This document shows, one piece after another, positions 48,390 to 61,466 of a stretch of DNA of 64,000 nt. The translations under genes were made by a program, and so were the position numbers. The DNA is from Orobanche coerulescens (Eukaryota > Streptophyta > Magnoliopsida > Lamiales > Orobanchaceae). The stretch is from positions 1-64,000 of the forward strand of contig JAWKAU010000254.1 of NCBI GenBank assembly GCA_033398695.1, written 5' to 3'. The notes under the pieces are model-generated. The model saw only the letters and a program-made list of their open reading frames with translations, did not search any database and was not told where the DNA came from. Each line of letters opens with the position of its first letter. Within the stretch, counting starts at the first letter, position 1.

Positions 48390-48960
48390 TCTTCGAATAA
48401 GGTTTCTAACACTTCGAGAATCGTCCCAATCGGATAAGTAACGAAGGATATATGGTCAAAACAGTTTCTGGTAAATGTGAGGCCACGACGACGCAATTAG
48501 AGGAGGCCCCCAATGAGCTTCTTTTTCCGGAATATGCCACCGTTTCGGCAATATCTCCTTCGTTATTTGTCGGATCGGGTCGATTCTTGCTGCTATGGGA
48601 GGCTAATTCAAAGGCCTACGACATGGGGCGAGATCGATACGATAATCGTCAATTTTATGGACACTTCCGGATGTTTTTTGCCGTTTCTCAATTGCTGTTC
48701 CTCCATTGTTTTAGCCATATCTCCTCCGTTATTCGTCCGATTGGGTCGAATCAAGCGGCGTTAGAAAGATTATTCAAAGTACTATAGATCTAAAAAATCA
48801 AAATCGAAATTTGATTCCCGTATTCATGGTGAGAGGCTCAAATAAAAGGAAGGGCACATTCTAAAAAATTTTCAGGTGATTTTCCCTAGGGGAAATGATC
48901 GAAAGTTGGAAATTTTGGATTCCGGTTCGTAATCGATATTTAATCACATAAAGTTATAGG
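48390..48960 (+). repeat. Monomer with a unique 117-bp deletion (571 bp)
   Basis: At about 48862 GGGCACATTCT joins directly to AAAAAATTTTCAGG. The segment with GGATATATTCGGCGG through the AT-rich stretch is missing. I found no other copy with this junction. The monomer also carries the CAATTTTATGGACAC variant that marks most short monomers of the right-hand HOR. Confidence 0.88.
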
Positions 48961-51718
48961 TCTTCAAATAAGGTTTCTAACGCTTCGAGAATCGTCCCAA
49001 TCGGATAAGTAACGAAGAAGATATGGTCAAAACAGTTTCTAGTAAAAGTGAGGCCACGACGACGCAATTAGAGGAGGCCCCCGATGAGCTTCTTTTTCCG
49101 GCACATGCCACCATTTCGGCAATATCTCCTTCGTTATTTATCGTATTGGGTCGATTCTTGCTGATATGGGAGGCTAATTCAAAGGCCTACGACATGGGGC
49201 AAGATCGATACGATAATCGTCAATTTTGTGGACACTTCCGGGTGTTTTTTGCCGTTTCTCAATTGTCGTTCCTCCATTGTTTTGGCCATATCTCCTTCGT
49301 TATTCGTCCGATTGGGTCGATTCAAGCGGCGTTGGAAAGATTATTCAAAGTACTATAGATATAAAAAATCAAAATCGAAATTTTATTCCCGGATTCATGG
49401 TGAGAGGCTCGAATAAAAGGAAGGACACATTCTGGGATATATTCGGCGGATCTACAGGTGATAGACTCTTGCAAATAACAAAATCTCATCACGGGACACT
49501 ATAAATAAATATCCGTGTAATTCGGACAAAAAAATTGAATTTTTTTTTCGAAAATTTTTCAGTGATTTTCCTAGGGTACCCTAGAAATGATCGAAGTTGG
49601 AAATTTTGGATTCCATTCAATCGATATTTGATCGCATAAAGTTATAGGTCTTCGAATAAGTTTTCTAATGCTTCGAGAATCGTCCCAATCGGATAAGTAA
49701 CGAAGGAGATATGGTCAAAACAGTTTCTGAGGCCATGACGACGCAATTAGAGGAGGCCCCCGATGAGCTTCTTTTCCGGCACATGCCACCGTTTCGGCCA
49801 TATCTCCTTCGTTATTTATCGGATTGGGTCGATTCTTGCTGCTATGGGAGGCCAATTCAAAGGCCTACGACATGGGGTGAGATCGATACGATAATCGTCA
49901 ATTTTGTGGACACTTCCGGATGTTTTTTGCCGTTTCTCAATTGCCGTTCCTCCATTGTTTTGGCCATATCTCCTTCGTTATTCGTCCGATTGGGTCGATT
50001 CAAGCGGCGTTGGAAAGATTATTCAAAGTACTATAGATATAAAAAATCAAAATCGAAATTTTATTCCCGGATTCATGGTGAGAGGCTCGAATAAAAGGAA
50101 GGACACATTCTGGGATATATTCGGCGGATCTACAGGTGATAGACTCTTGCAAATAACAAAATCTCATCACGGGACACTATAAATAAATATCCGTGTAATT
50201 CTGGACAAAAAAAATTGAATTTTTATATCGAAAATTTTTCAGGTGATTTTCCCTAAGGGTACCCCTAGGGGAAATGATCGAAAGTTGGAAATTTTGGATT
50301 CCAGTTCGTAATCGATATTTGATCGCATAAAGTTATAGGTCTTCGAATAAGTTTTCTAATGCTTCGAGAATCGTCCCAATCGGATAAGTAACGAAGGAGA
50401 TATGGTCAAAACAGTTTCTGAGGCCATGACGACGCAATTAGAGGAGGCCCCCGATGAGCTTCTTTTCCGGCACATGCCACCGTTTCGGCAATATCTCCTT
50501 CGTTATTTATCGTATTGGGTCGATTCTTGCTGATATGGGAGGCTAATTCAAAGGCCTACGACATGGGGCAAGATCGATACGATAATCGTCAATTTTGTGG
50601 ACACTTCCGGGTGTTTTTTGCCGTTTCTCAATTGTCGTTCCTCCATTGTTTTGGCCATATCTCCTTCGTTATTCGTCCGATTGGGTCGAATCAAGCGGCG
50701 TTGGAAATATTATTCAAAGTACTATAGATATAAAAAATCAAAATCGAAATTTTATTCCCGGATTCATGGTGAGAGGCTCGAATAAAAGGAAGGACACATT
50801 CTGGGATATATTCGGCGGATCTACAGGTGATAGACTCTTGCAAATAACAAAATCTCATCACGGGACACTATAAATAAATATCCGTGCAATTCTGGACAAA
50901 AAAATTGAATTTTTATTTCGAAAATTTTTCAGGTGATTTTCCCTAGGGGTACCCCTAGGGGAAATGATCGAAAGTTGGAAATTTTGGATTCCAGTTCGTA
51001 ATCGATATTTGATCGCATAAAGCTATAGGTATTCGAATAAGTTTTCTAATGCTTCGAGAATCGTCCCAATCGGATAAGTAACGAAGGAGATATGGTCAAA
51101 ACAGTTTCTGAGGCCATGACGACGCAATTAGAGGAGGCCCCCGATGAGCTTCTTTTCCGGCACATGCCACCGTTTCGGCCATATCTCCTTCGTTATTTAT
51201 CGGATTGGGTCGATTCTTGCTGCTATGGGAGGCCAATTCAAAGGCCTACGACATGGGGCGAGATCGATACGATAATCGTCAATTTTGTGGACACTTCCGG
51301 ATATTTTTTGCCGTTTCTCAATTGCTGTTCCTCCATTGTTTTGGCCATATCTCCTTCGTTATTCGTCTGATTGGGTTGATTCAAGCGGCGTTGGAAAGAT
51401 TATTCAAAGTACTATAGATATAAAAAATCAAAATCGAAATTTGATTCCCGGATTCATGGTGAGAGGCTCGAATAAAAGTAAGGACACATTCTGGGATATA
51501 TTCGGCGGATCTACAGGTGATAGACTCTTGCAAATAACAAAATCTCATCACGGGACACTATAAATAAATATCCGTGCAATCCTGGACAAAAAAATTGAAT
51601 TTTTATTTCGAAAATTTTTCAGGTGATTTTCCTAGGGGTACCCCTAGGGGAAATGATCGAAAGTTGGAAATTTTGGATTCCGGTTCGTAATCGATATTTG
51701 ATCGCATAAAGTTATAGG
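48961..51718 (+). repeat. Dimeric HOR, two copies of 1,379 bp
   Basis: Monomers start at 48961, 49649, 50340 and 51030. The first and third share CATGGGGCAAGATCG, CGGGTGTTTTTTGCC and AATTGTCGTTCCTCC. The second and fourth share TTTCTGAGGCCATGACG (a 9-bp loss), TTCTTTTCCGGCAC and GTTTCGGCCATATC. Both intervals between like members are 1,379 bp. From about 49630 rightwards most monomers carry GATCGCATAAAG instead of GATCACATAAAG. Confidence 0.88.
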
Positions 51719-54325
51719 TCTTCGAATAAGGTTTCTAACGCTTCAAGAATCGTCCCAATCGGATAAGTAACGAAGGAGATATGGTCAAAACAGATTTACG
51801 TAAAGGCTACGACGTGGGGCGAGATCGATACGATAATCGTCAATTTTATGGACACTTCCGGATGTTTTTGCCGTTTCTCAATTGTCGTTCCTCCATTGTT
51901 TTAGCCATATCTCCTCCGTTATTCGTCCGATTGGGTCGAATCAAGCGGCGTTGGAAATATTATTCAAAGTACTATAGATCTAAAAAATCAAAATCGAAAT
52001 TTGATTCCCGTATTCATGGTGGGGGGCTCAAATAAAAGGAAGGGCACATTCTGGGATATATTCGGCGGATCTACAGGTGATAGACTCTTGCAAATAACAA
52101 AATCTCATCACGGGACACTATAAATAAATATCCGTGCAATCCTGGACAAAAAAATTGAATTTTTATTTCGAAAAATTTTCAGGTGATTTTCCCTAGGGGA
52201 AATGATCGAAAGTTGGAAATTTTGGATTCCGGTTCGTAATCGATATTTGATCACATAAAGTTATAGGTCTTCGAATAAGGTTTCTAACGCTTCGAGAATC
52301 GTCCCAATCGGATAAGTAACGAAGAAGATATGGTCAAAACAGTTTCTGGTAAAAGTGAGGCCACGACGACGCAATTAGAGGAGGCCCCCGATGAGCTTCT
52401 TTTTCCGGCACATGCCACCATTTCGGCAATATCTACTTCGCTATTTATCGTATTGGGTCGATTCTTGCTGATATGGGATGCTAATTCCAAGGCCTACGAC
52501 ATGGGGCAAGATCGATACGATAATCGTCAATTTTGTGGACACTTCCGGGTGTTTTTTGCCGTTTCTCAATTGCTGTTCCTCCATTGTTTTGGCCATATCT
52601 CCTTCGTTATTCGTCCGATTGGGTCGATTCAAGCGGCGTTGGAAAGATTATTCAAAGTACTATAGATATAAAAAATCAAAATCGAAATTTGATTCCCGGA
52701 TTCATGGTGAGAGGCTCGAATAAAAGGAAGGACACATTCTGGGATATATTCGGCGGATCTACAGGTGATAGACTCTTGCAAATAACAAAATCTCATCACG
52801 GGACACTATAAATAAATATCCGTGCAATCCTGGACAAAAAAATTGAATTTTTAAATCAAAAATTTTTCAGGTGATTTTCCCTAGGGGTACCCCTAGGGGA
52901 AATGATCGAAAGTTGGAAATTTTGGATTCCGGTTCGTAATCGATATTTGATCGCATAAAGTTATAGGTCTTCGAATAAGGTTTCTAACGCTTCGAGAATC
53001 GTCCCAATCGGATAAGTAACGAAGGAGATATGGTCAAAACAGCTTCTGAGGCCACGACGACGCAATTAGAGGAGGCCCCCGATGAGCTTCTTTTTCCGGC
53101 ACATGCCACCGTTTCGGCCATATCTCCTTCGTTATTTATCGGATTGGGTCGATTCTTGCTGCTATGGGAGGCTAATTCAAAGGCCTACGACATGGGGCGA
53201 GATCGATACGATAATCGTCAATTTTAGACACTTCGGATGTTTTTGCCGTTTCTCAATTCTGTTCCTCCATTGTTTTGGCCATATCTCCTTCGTTATTCGT
53301 GGGATTGGGTCGATTCAAGCGGAGTTGGAATGATTATTCAAAGTACTATAGATATAAAAAATCAAAATCGAAATTTGATTCCCGGATTCATGGTGAGAGG
53401 CTCGAATAAAAGGAAGGACACATTCTGGGATATATTCGGCGGATCTATAGGTGATAGACTCTTGCAAATAACAAAATCTCATCACGGGACACTATAAATA
53501 AATATCCGTGCAATCATGGACAAAAAAATTGAATTTTTATTTCGAAAATTTTTCAGGTGATTTTCCCTAGGGTTACACCTAGGTGAAATGATCGATTGTT
53601 GGTTATTTTTGATTAGTTTTCGTATTCGATTTTTGATAGCATAATGTTATTGGTCTTCGATTTAGGTTTCTAACGCTTGAGAATCGTCCCAATCGGATAA
53701 GTAACGAAGGAGATATGGTCAAAAGCGATTCGAGGCCATGACGACGCAATTAGAGGAGGCCCCCGATGAGCTTCTATTTCCGGCACATGCCACCGTTTCT
53801 TCCAGATCTCCTTCGGTATTTATCGGAGTGGGTCGAGTCTGGCTGCTATGTGAGGCAAATGCAAATGCCAACGACATCGGGCGAGATCGATACGATAATC
53901 GTCAATTTTGTGGACACTTAGGATGTTTTTTGCCGTTTCTCAATTGCTGTTCCTCCATTGTTTTGGCCATATCTCCTTCGTTATTCGTCCGATTGGGTCG
54001 AATCAAGCGGCGTTGGAAAGATTATTCAAAGTACTATAGATATAAAAACTCAAAATCGAAATTTGATTCCCGGATTCATGGTGAGAGGCTCGAATAAAAG
54101 TAAGGACACATTCTAGGATATATTCGGCGGATCTACAGGTGATAGACTCTTGCAAATAACAAAATCTCATCACGGGACACTATAAATAAATATCCGTGCA
54201 ATCCTGGACAAAAAAATTGAATTTTTATTTCGAAAATTTTTCAGGTGATTTTCCCTAGGGGAAATGATCGAAAGTTGGAAATTTTGGATTAGGTTCATCG
54301 ATATTTGATCGCATAAAGTTATAGG
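51719..54325 (+). repeat. Four-monomer HOR, copy 1 (2,607 bp)
   Basis: Monomers start at 51719, 52268, 52968 and 53653 (549, 700, 685, 673 bp). The order is: a short monomer with module b deleted, palindrome collapsed and CAATTTTATGG; a monomer with ATATCTACTTCGCTATTT and CATGGGGCAAG; then two with GTTTCGGCCATATC-type module b. The last is heavily altered between about 53590 and 53880. Confidence 0.88.
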
Positions 54326-56947
54326 TCTTGAATAAGGTTTCTAACGCTTCAAGAATCGTCCCAATCGGATAAGTAACGAAGGAGATATGGTCAAAACAGT
54401 TTACAGTAAAAGGCTACGACGTGGGCGAGATCGATACGATAATCGTCAATTTTATGGACACTTAGGATGTTTTTGCCGTTTCTCAATTCTGTTCCTCCAT
54501 TGTTTTAGCCATATCTCCTCCGTTATTCGTCCGATTGGGTCGAATCAAGCGGCGTTGGAAAGATTATTCAAAGTACTATAGATCTAAAAATCAAAATCGA
54601 AATTTGATTCCCGTATTCATGGTGGGGGGCTCAAATAAAAGGAAGGGAACATTCTGGGATATATTCGGCGGATCTACAGGTGATAGACTCTTGCAAATAA
54701 CAAAATCTCATCACAGGACACTATAAATAAATATCCGTTCAATCGTGGACAAAAAAATTGAATTTTTATTTCGAAAAATTTTCAGGTGATTTTCCCTAGG
54801 GGAAATGATCGAAAGTTAGAAATTTTGGATTCCGGTTCGTAATCGATATTTGATCGCATAAAGTTATAGGTATTCGAATAAGGTTTCTAATGCTTCGAGA
54901 ATCGTCCCAATCGGATACGTAACGAAGAAGATATGGTCAAAACAGTTTCTGGTAAAAGTGAGGCCACGACGACGCAATTAGAGGAGGCCCCCGATGGGCT
55001 TCTTTTTCCGGCACATGCCACCGTTTCGGCAATATCTACTTCGCTATTTATCGTATTGGGTCGATTCTTGCTGCTATGGGAGGCTAATTCAAAGGCCTAC
55101 GAGATGGGGCAAGATCGATACGATAATCGTCAATTTTGTGGACACTTCCGGATGTTTTTTGCCGTTTCTCAATTGCTGTTCCTCCATTGTTTTGGCCATA
55201 TCTCCTTCGTTATTCGTCCGATTGGGTCGATTCAAGCGGCGTTGGAAAGATTATTCAAAGTACTATAGATATAAAAAATCAAAATCGAAATTTTATTCCC
55301 GGATTCATGGTGAGAGGCTCGAATAAAAGGAAGGACACATTCTGGGATATATTCGGCGGATCTACAGGTGATAGACTCTTGCAAATAACAAAATCTCATC
55401 ACGGGACACTATAAATAAATATCCGTGCAATCCTGGACAAAAAAATTGAATTTTTATTTCGAAAATTTTTCAGGTGATTTTCCTTAGGGGTACCCCTAGG
55501 TGATATGATCGTTAGTTGGAAATTTTGGATTCGATTCGTAATAGATATTTTATCGCATATAGTTATATGTCTTCGAATAAGTTTTCTAACGCTTCTAGAA
55601 TCGTCCCAATCGGATAAGTAACGAAGGAGATATGGTCAAAACAGTTTCTGAGGCCACGACGACGCAATTAGAGGAGGCCCTCGATGAGCTTCTTTTTCCG
55701 GCACATGCCACCGTTTCGGCCATATCTCCTTCGTTATTTATCGGATTGGGTCGATTCTTGCTGCTATGGGAGGCTAATTCAAAGGCCTACGACATGGGGC
55801 GAGATCGATACGATAATCGTCAATTTTGTGGACACTTCCGGATTTTTTTGCCGTTTCTCAATTGCTGTTCCTCCATTGTTTTGGCCATATCTCCTTCGTT
55901 ATTCGTCCGATTGGGTCGATTCAAGCGGAGTTGGAAAGATTATTCAAAGTACTATAGATATAAAAAATCAAAATCGAAATTTGATTCCCGGATTCATGGT
56001 GAGAGGCTCGAATAAAAGGAAGGACACATTCTGGGATATATTCGGCGGATCTACAGGTGATAGACTCTTGCAAATAACAAAATCTCATCACGGGACACTA
56101 TAAATAAATATCCGTGCAATCCTGGACAAAAAAATTGAATTTTTATTTCGAAAATTTTTCAGGTGATTTTCCCTAGGGGTACCCCTAGGGGAAATGATCG
56201 AAAGTTGGAAATTTTGGATTCCGGTTCGTAATCGATATTTGATCGCATAAAGTTATAGGTCTTCGAATAAGGTTTCTAACGCTTCGAGAATCGTCCCAAT
56301 CGGATAAGTAACGAAGGAGATATGGTCAAAACAGTTTCTGAGGCCACGACGACGCAATTAGAGGAGGCCCCCGATGAGCTTCTTTTCCGGCACATGCCAC
56401 CGTTTCGGCCATATCTATTTCGTTATTTATCGGATTGGGTCGATTCTTGCTGCTATGGGAGGCCAATTCAAAGGCCTACGACATGGGGCGAGATCGATAC
56501 GATAATCGTCAATTTTGTGGACACTTCCGGATGTTTTTTGCGGTTTCTCAATTGCTGTTCCTCCATTGTTTTGGCCATATCTCCTTCGTTATTCGTCCGA
56601 TTGGGTCGATTCAAGCGGCGTTGGAAAGATTATTCAAAGTACTATAGATATAAAAAATCAAAATCGAAATTTGATTCCCGGATTCATGGTGAGAGGCTCG
56701 AATAAAAGTAAGGACACATTCTGGGATATATTCGGCGGATCTACAGGTGATAGACTCTTGCAAATAACAAAATCTCATCACGGGACACTATAAATAAATA
56801 TCCGTGCAATCCTGGACAAAAAAATTGAATTTTTATTTCGAAAATTTTTCAGGTGATTTTCCCTAGGGGTACCTAGGGGAAATGATCGAAAGTTGGAAAT
56901 TTTGGATTCCGGTTCGTAATCGATATTTGATCGCATAAAGTTATAGG
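54326..56947 (+). repeat. Four-monomer HOR, copy 2 (2,622 bp)
   Basis: Monomers start at 54326, 54871, 55570 and 56260 (545, 699, 690, 688 bp), with the same type order as copy 1. This is the cleanest copy of this HOR apart from changes around 54285-54490 and 55495-55600. Confidence 0.88.
56171..56190. repeat. Perfect 20-nt nested palindrome, right-hand subfamily
   Basis: This is the same palindrome as at 6328-6347. It shows that the element is retained in the most diverged part of the array, about 50 kb away. Confidence 0.95.
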
Positions 56948-59537
56948 TCTTCGAATAAGGTTTCTAACGCTTCGAGAATCGTCCCAATCGGATAAGTAAC
57001 GAAGGAGATATGGTCAAAAGCATTTCGTAAAGGCCTACGACATGGGGCGAGATCGATACGATAATCGTCAATTTTGTGGACACTTCCGGATGTTTTTTGC
57101 AGTTTCTCAATTGGCGTTCCTCCATTGTTTTAGCCATATCTCCTTCGTTATTCGTCCGATTGGGTCGAATCAAGCGGCGTTGGAAAGATTATTCAAAGTA
57201 CTATAGATCTAAAAAATTAAAATCGAAATTTGATTCCCGGATTCATGGTGAGAGGCTCAAATAAAAGGAAGGGCACATTCAGGATATATTCGGCGGATCT
57301 ACAGGTGATAGACTCTTGCAAATAACAAAATCTCATCACAGGACACTATAAATAAATATCCGTTCAATCGTGGACAAAAATTGAATTTTATTTCAAAAAT
57401 TTTGAGTGATTTTCCTAGGGAAATGATCGAAAGTTGGAAATTTTGGATTCGGTTCGTAATCGATATTTGATCACATAAAGTTATAGGTCTTCAAATAAGG
57501 TTTCTAACGCTTGAGAATCGTCCCAATCGGATAAGTAACGAAGAAGATATGGTCAAAACAGCTTGGTAAAAGTGAGGCCACGGCAGCGCAATTAGAGGAG
57601 GCCCCGATGAGCTTCTTTTTCCGGCACATGCCACCATTTCGGCAATATCTACTTCGCTATTTATCGTATTGGGTCGATTCTTGCTGATATGGGAGGCTAA
57701 TTCCAAGGCCTACGACATGGGGCAAGATCGATACGATAATCGTCAATTTTGTGGACACTTCCGGTGTTTTTGCCGTTTCTCAATTGGTGTTCCTCCATTG
57801 TTTTGGCCATATCTCCTTCGTTATTCGTCCGATTGGGTCGATTCAAGCGGCGTTGGAAAGATTATTCAAAGTACTATAGATATAAAAATCAAAATCGAAA
57901 TTTTATTCCCGAATTCATGGTGAGAGGCTCGAATAAAAGGAAGGACACATTCAGGATATATTCGGCGGATCTACAGTGATAGACTCTTGCAAATAACAAA
58001 ATCTCATCACGGGACACTATAAATAAATATCCGTGTAATTGGACAAAAAAATTGAATTTTTATATCGAAAATTTTAGGTGATTTTCCTAAGGGTACCCCA
58101 GGGAAATGATCGAAGTTGGAAATTTTGGATTCAGTTAATCGATATTTGATCGCATAAAGTTATAGGTCTTGAATAAGTTTTCTAATGCTTGAGAATCGTC
58201 CCAATCGGATAAGTAACGAAGGAGATATGGTCAAAGCAGATTCGAGGCCACGGCGACGCAATTAGAGGAGGCCCCCGATGAGCTTCTTTTCCGGCACATG
58301 CCACCGTTTCGGCCATATCTCCTTCGTTATTTATCGGATTGGGTCGATTCTTGCTGCTATGGGAGGCTAATTCAAAGGCCTACGACATGGGGCGAGATCG
58401 ATACGATAATCGTCAATTTTGTGGACACTTCCGGATGTTTTTTGCCGTTTCTCAATTGCTGTTCCTCCATTGTTTTGGCCATATCTCCTTCGTTATTCGT
58501 CCGATTGGGTCGATTCAAGCGGCGTTGGAAAGATTATTCAAAGTACTATAGATATAAAAAATCAAAATCGAAATTTGATTCCCGGATTCATGGTGAGAGG
58601 CTCGAATAAAAGGAAGGACACATTCTGGGATATATTCGGCGGATCTACAGGTGATAGACTCTTGCAAATAACAAAATCTCATCACGGGACACTATAAATA
58701 AATATCCGTGCAATCCTGGACAAAAAAATTGAATTTTTAAATCAAAAAATTTTCAGGTGATTTTCCCTAGGGGTACCCCTAGGGGAAATGATCGAAAGTT
58801 GGAAATTTTGGATTCCGGTTCGTTATGGATATTTGTTTGCATAAAGTTATAGGTCTTGAATAAGGTTTCTAACGCTGAGAATCGTCCCAATCGGATAAGT
58901 AACGAAGGAGATATGGTCAAGCGATTTACGAGGCCATGACGACGCAATTAGAGGAGGCCCCGATGAGCTTCTTTTTCCGGCAAATGCCACCGTTTCGCCA
59001 TATCTCCTTCGTTATTTATCGGATTGGGTCGATTCTTGCTGCTATGGGAGGCCAATTCAAAGGCCTACGACATGGGGTGAGATCGATACGATAATCGTCA
59101 ATTTTGTGGACACTTAGGATGTTTTTTGCCGTTTCTCAATTGATGTTCCTGCATTGTTTTGGACATATCTCCTTCGTTATTGGTGCGATTGGGTCGATTC
59201 ATGCGGCGTTGGAAAGATTATTCAAAGTACTATAGATATAAAATAACAAAATCGAAATTTGATTCGCGGATTCATGGTGAGAGGCTCGAATAAAAGTAAG
59301 GACATATTCTGGGATATATTCGGCGGATCTACAGGTGATAGACTCTTCCAAATAACAAAATCTCATCACGGGACACTATAAATAAATATCCTTGCAATAC
59401 TGGACAAAAACATTGAATTTTTATTTCGAAAATTTTTCAGGTGATTTTCCCTAGGGGTACCCCTAGGGGAAATGATCGAAAGTTGGAAATTTTGGATTCC
59501 GGTTCGCAATCGATATTTGATCGCATAAAGTTATAGG
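56948..59537 (+). repeat. Four-monomer HOR, copy 3 (2,590 bp)
   Basis: Monomers start at 56948, 57488, 58167 and 58854 (540, 679, 687, 684 bp). The type order is the same, but the short monomer carries CTACGACATGGGG and a TGTGGACAC variant rather than GACGTGGGG and TATGGACAC. Many small losses occur between 57280 and 58250. Confidence 0.85.
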
Positions 59538-61466
59538 TCTTCGAATAAGGTTTCTAACGCTTCAAGAATCGTCCCAATCTGATAAGTAACGAAGGAGATA
59601 TGGTCAAAACGATTTACGTAAAGGCCTACGACGTGGGGCGAGATCGATACGATAATCGTCAATTTTATGGACACTTCCGGATGTTTTTTGCCGTTTCTCA
59701 ATTGCTGTTCCTCCATTGTTTTAGCCATATCTCCTCCGTTATTCGTCCGATTGGGTCGAATCAAGCAGCGTTGGAAAGATTATTCAAAGTACTATAGATC
59801 TAAAAAATCAAAATCGAAATTTGATTCCCGTATTCATGGTGGGGGGCTCAAATAAAAGGAAGGGCACATTCTGGGATATATTCGGCGGATCTACAGGTGA
59901 TAGACTCTTGCAAATAACAAAATCTCATCACAGGACACTATAAATAAATATCCGTTCAATCGTGGACAAAAAAATTGAATTTTTATTTCGAAAAATTTTC
60001 AGGTGATTTTCCCTAGGGGAAATGATCGAAAGTTGGAAATTTTGGATTCGGTTCGTAATCGATATTTGATCACATAAAGTTATAGGTCTTCAAATAAGGT
60101 TTCTAACGCCGAGAATCGTCCCAATCGGATAAGTAACGAAGAAGATATGGTCAAAACAGCTTTGGTAAAAGTGAGGCCACGACGACGCAATTAGAGGAGG
60201 CCACAGATTAGCTTCTTTTTCCGGCAAATGCCACCTTTTCGGAAATATCTAATTAATTATTTATCTTATTGGGTCTATTCTTGCTGATATGGGAGTATAA
60301 TTCAAAGGCCTACGACAAGGTGCAAGATCGATACGATAATAGTCAATTTTGTGGACACTTCCGGTTTTTTTTGCCGTTTCTCAATTTGTTTTACTCCATT
60401 GTTTTGGCCATATCTCTTTCGTTATTCGTCCGATTTTTTCGATTAAAGAGGCGTTGGAAAGATTATTAAAAGTACTATAGATATAAAAAATCAAAATCGA
60501 AATTTTATTCCCGGATTCATGGTGAGAGGCTCGAATAAAAGGAAGGACACATTCTAGGATATATTCGGCGGATCTACAGGTGATAGACTCTTGCAAATAA
60601 CAAAATCTCATCACGGGACACTATAATTAAATATCCATAATGGACAAAAAAATTGAATTTTTATATCGAAAATTTTTCAGTGATTTTCCCTAAGGGTACC
60701 CCTAGGGGAAATGATCGAAAGTTGGAAATTTTGGATTCCAGTTCGTAATCGATATTTGATCGCATAAAGTTATAGGTCTTCGAATAAGTTTTCTAATGCT
60801 TAGAGAATCGTCCCAATCGGATAAGTAACGAAGGAGATATGGTCAAAACAGTTTCTGAGGCCATGACGACGCAATTAGAGGAGGCCCCCGATGAGCTTCT
60901 TTTCCGGCACATGCCACCGTTTCGGCCATATCTCCTTCGTTATTTATCGGATTGGGTCGATTCTTGCTGCTATGGGAGGCCAATTCAAAGGCCTACGACA
61001 TGGGGCGAGATCGATACGATAATCGTCAATTTTGTGGACACTTCCGGATGTTTTTTGCCGTTTCTCAATTGCTGTTCCTCCATTGTTTTGGCCATATCTC
61101 CTTCGTTATTCGTCTGATTGGGTTGATTCAAGCGGCGTTGGAAAGATTATTCAAAGTACTATAGATATAAAAAATCAAAATCGAAATTTGATTCCCGGAT
61201 TCATGGTGAGAGGCTCGAATAAAAGTAAGGACACATTCTGGGATATATTCGGCGGATCTACAGGTGATAGACTCTTGCAAATAACAAAATATCATCACGG
61301 GACACTATAAATAAATATCCGTGCAATCCCGGACAAAAAAATTGAATTTTTATTTCGAAAATTTTTTAGGTGATTTTCCCTAGGGGTACCCCTAGTGGAA
61401 ATGATCGAAAGTTGGAAATTTTGGATTCCGGTTCGTAATCGATATTTGATCGCATAAAGTTATAGA
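59538..61466 (+). repeat. Contracted HOR, copy 4: three monomers (1,929 bp)
   Basis: Monomers start at 59538, 60087 and 60777 (549, 690, 690 bp). The short type and the GCAAGATCG type are present, but only one of the two GGCCATATC types follows. One monomer (about 690 bp) has been lost relative to the neighbouring copies. Confidence 0.85.
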
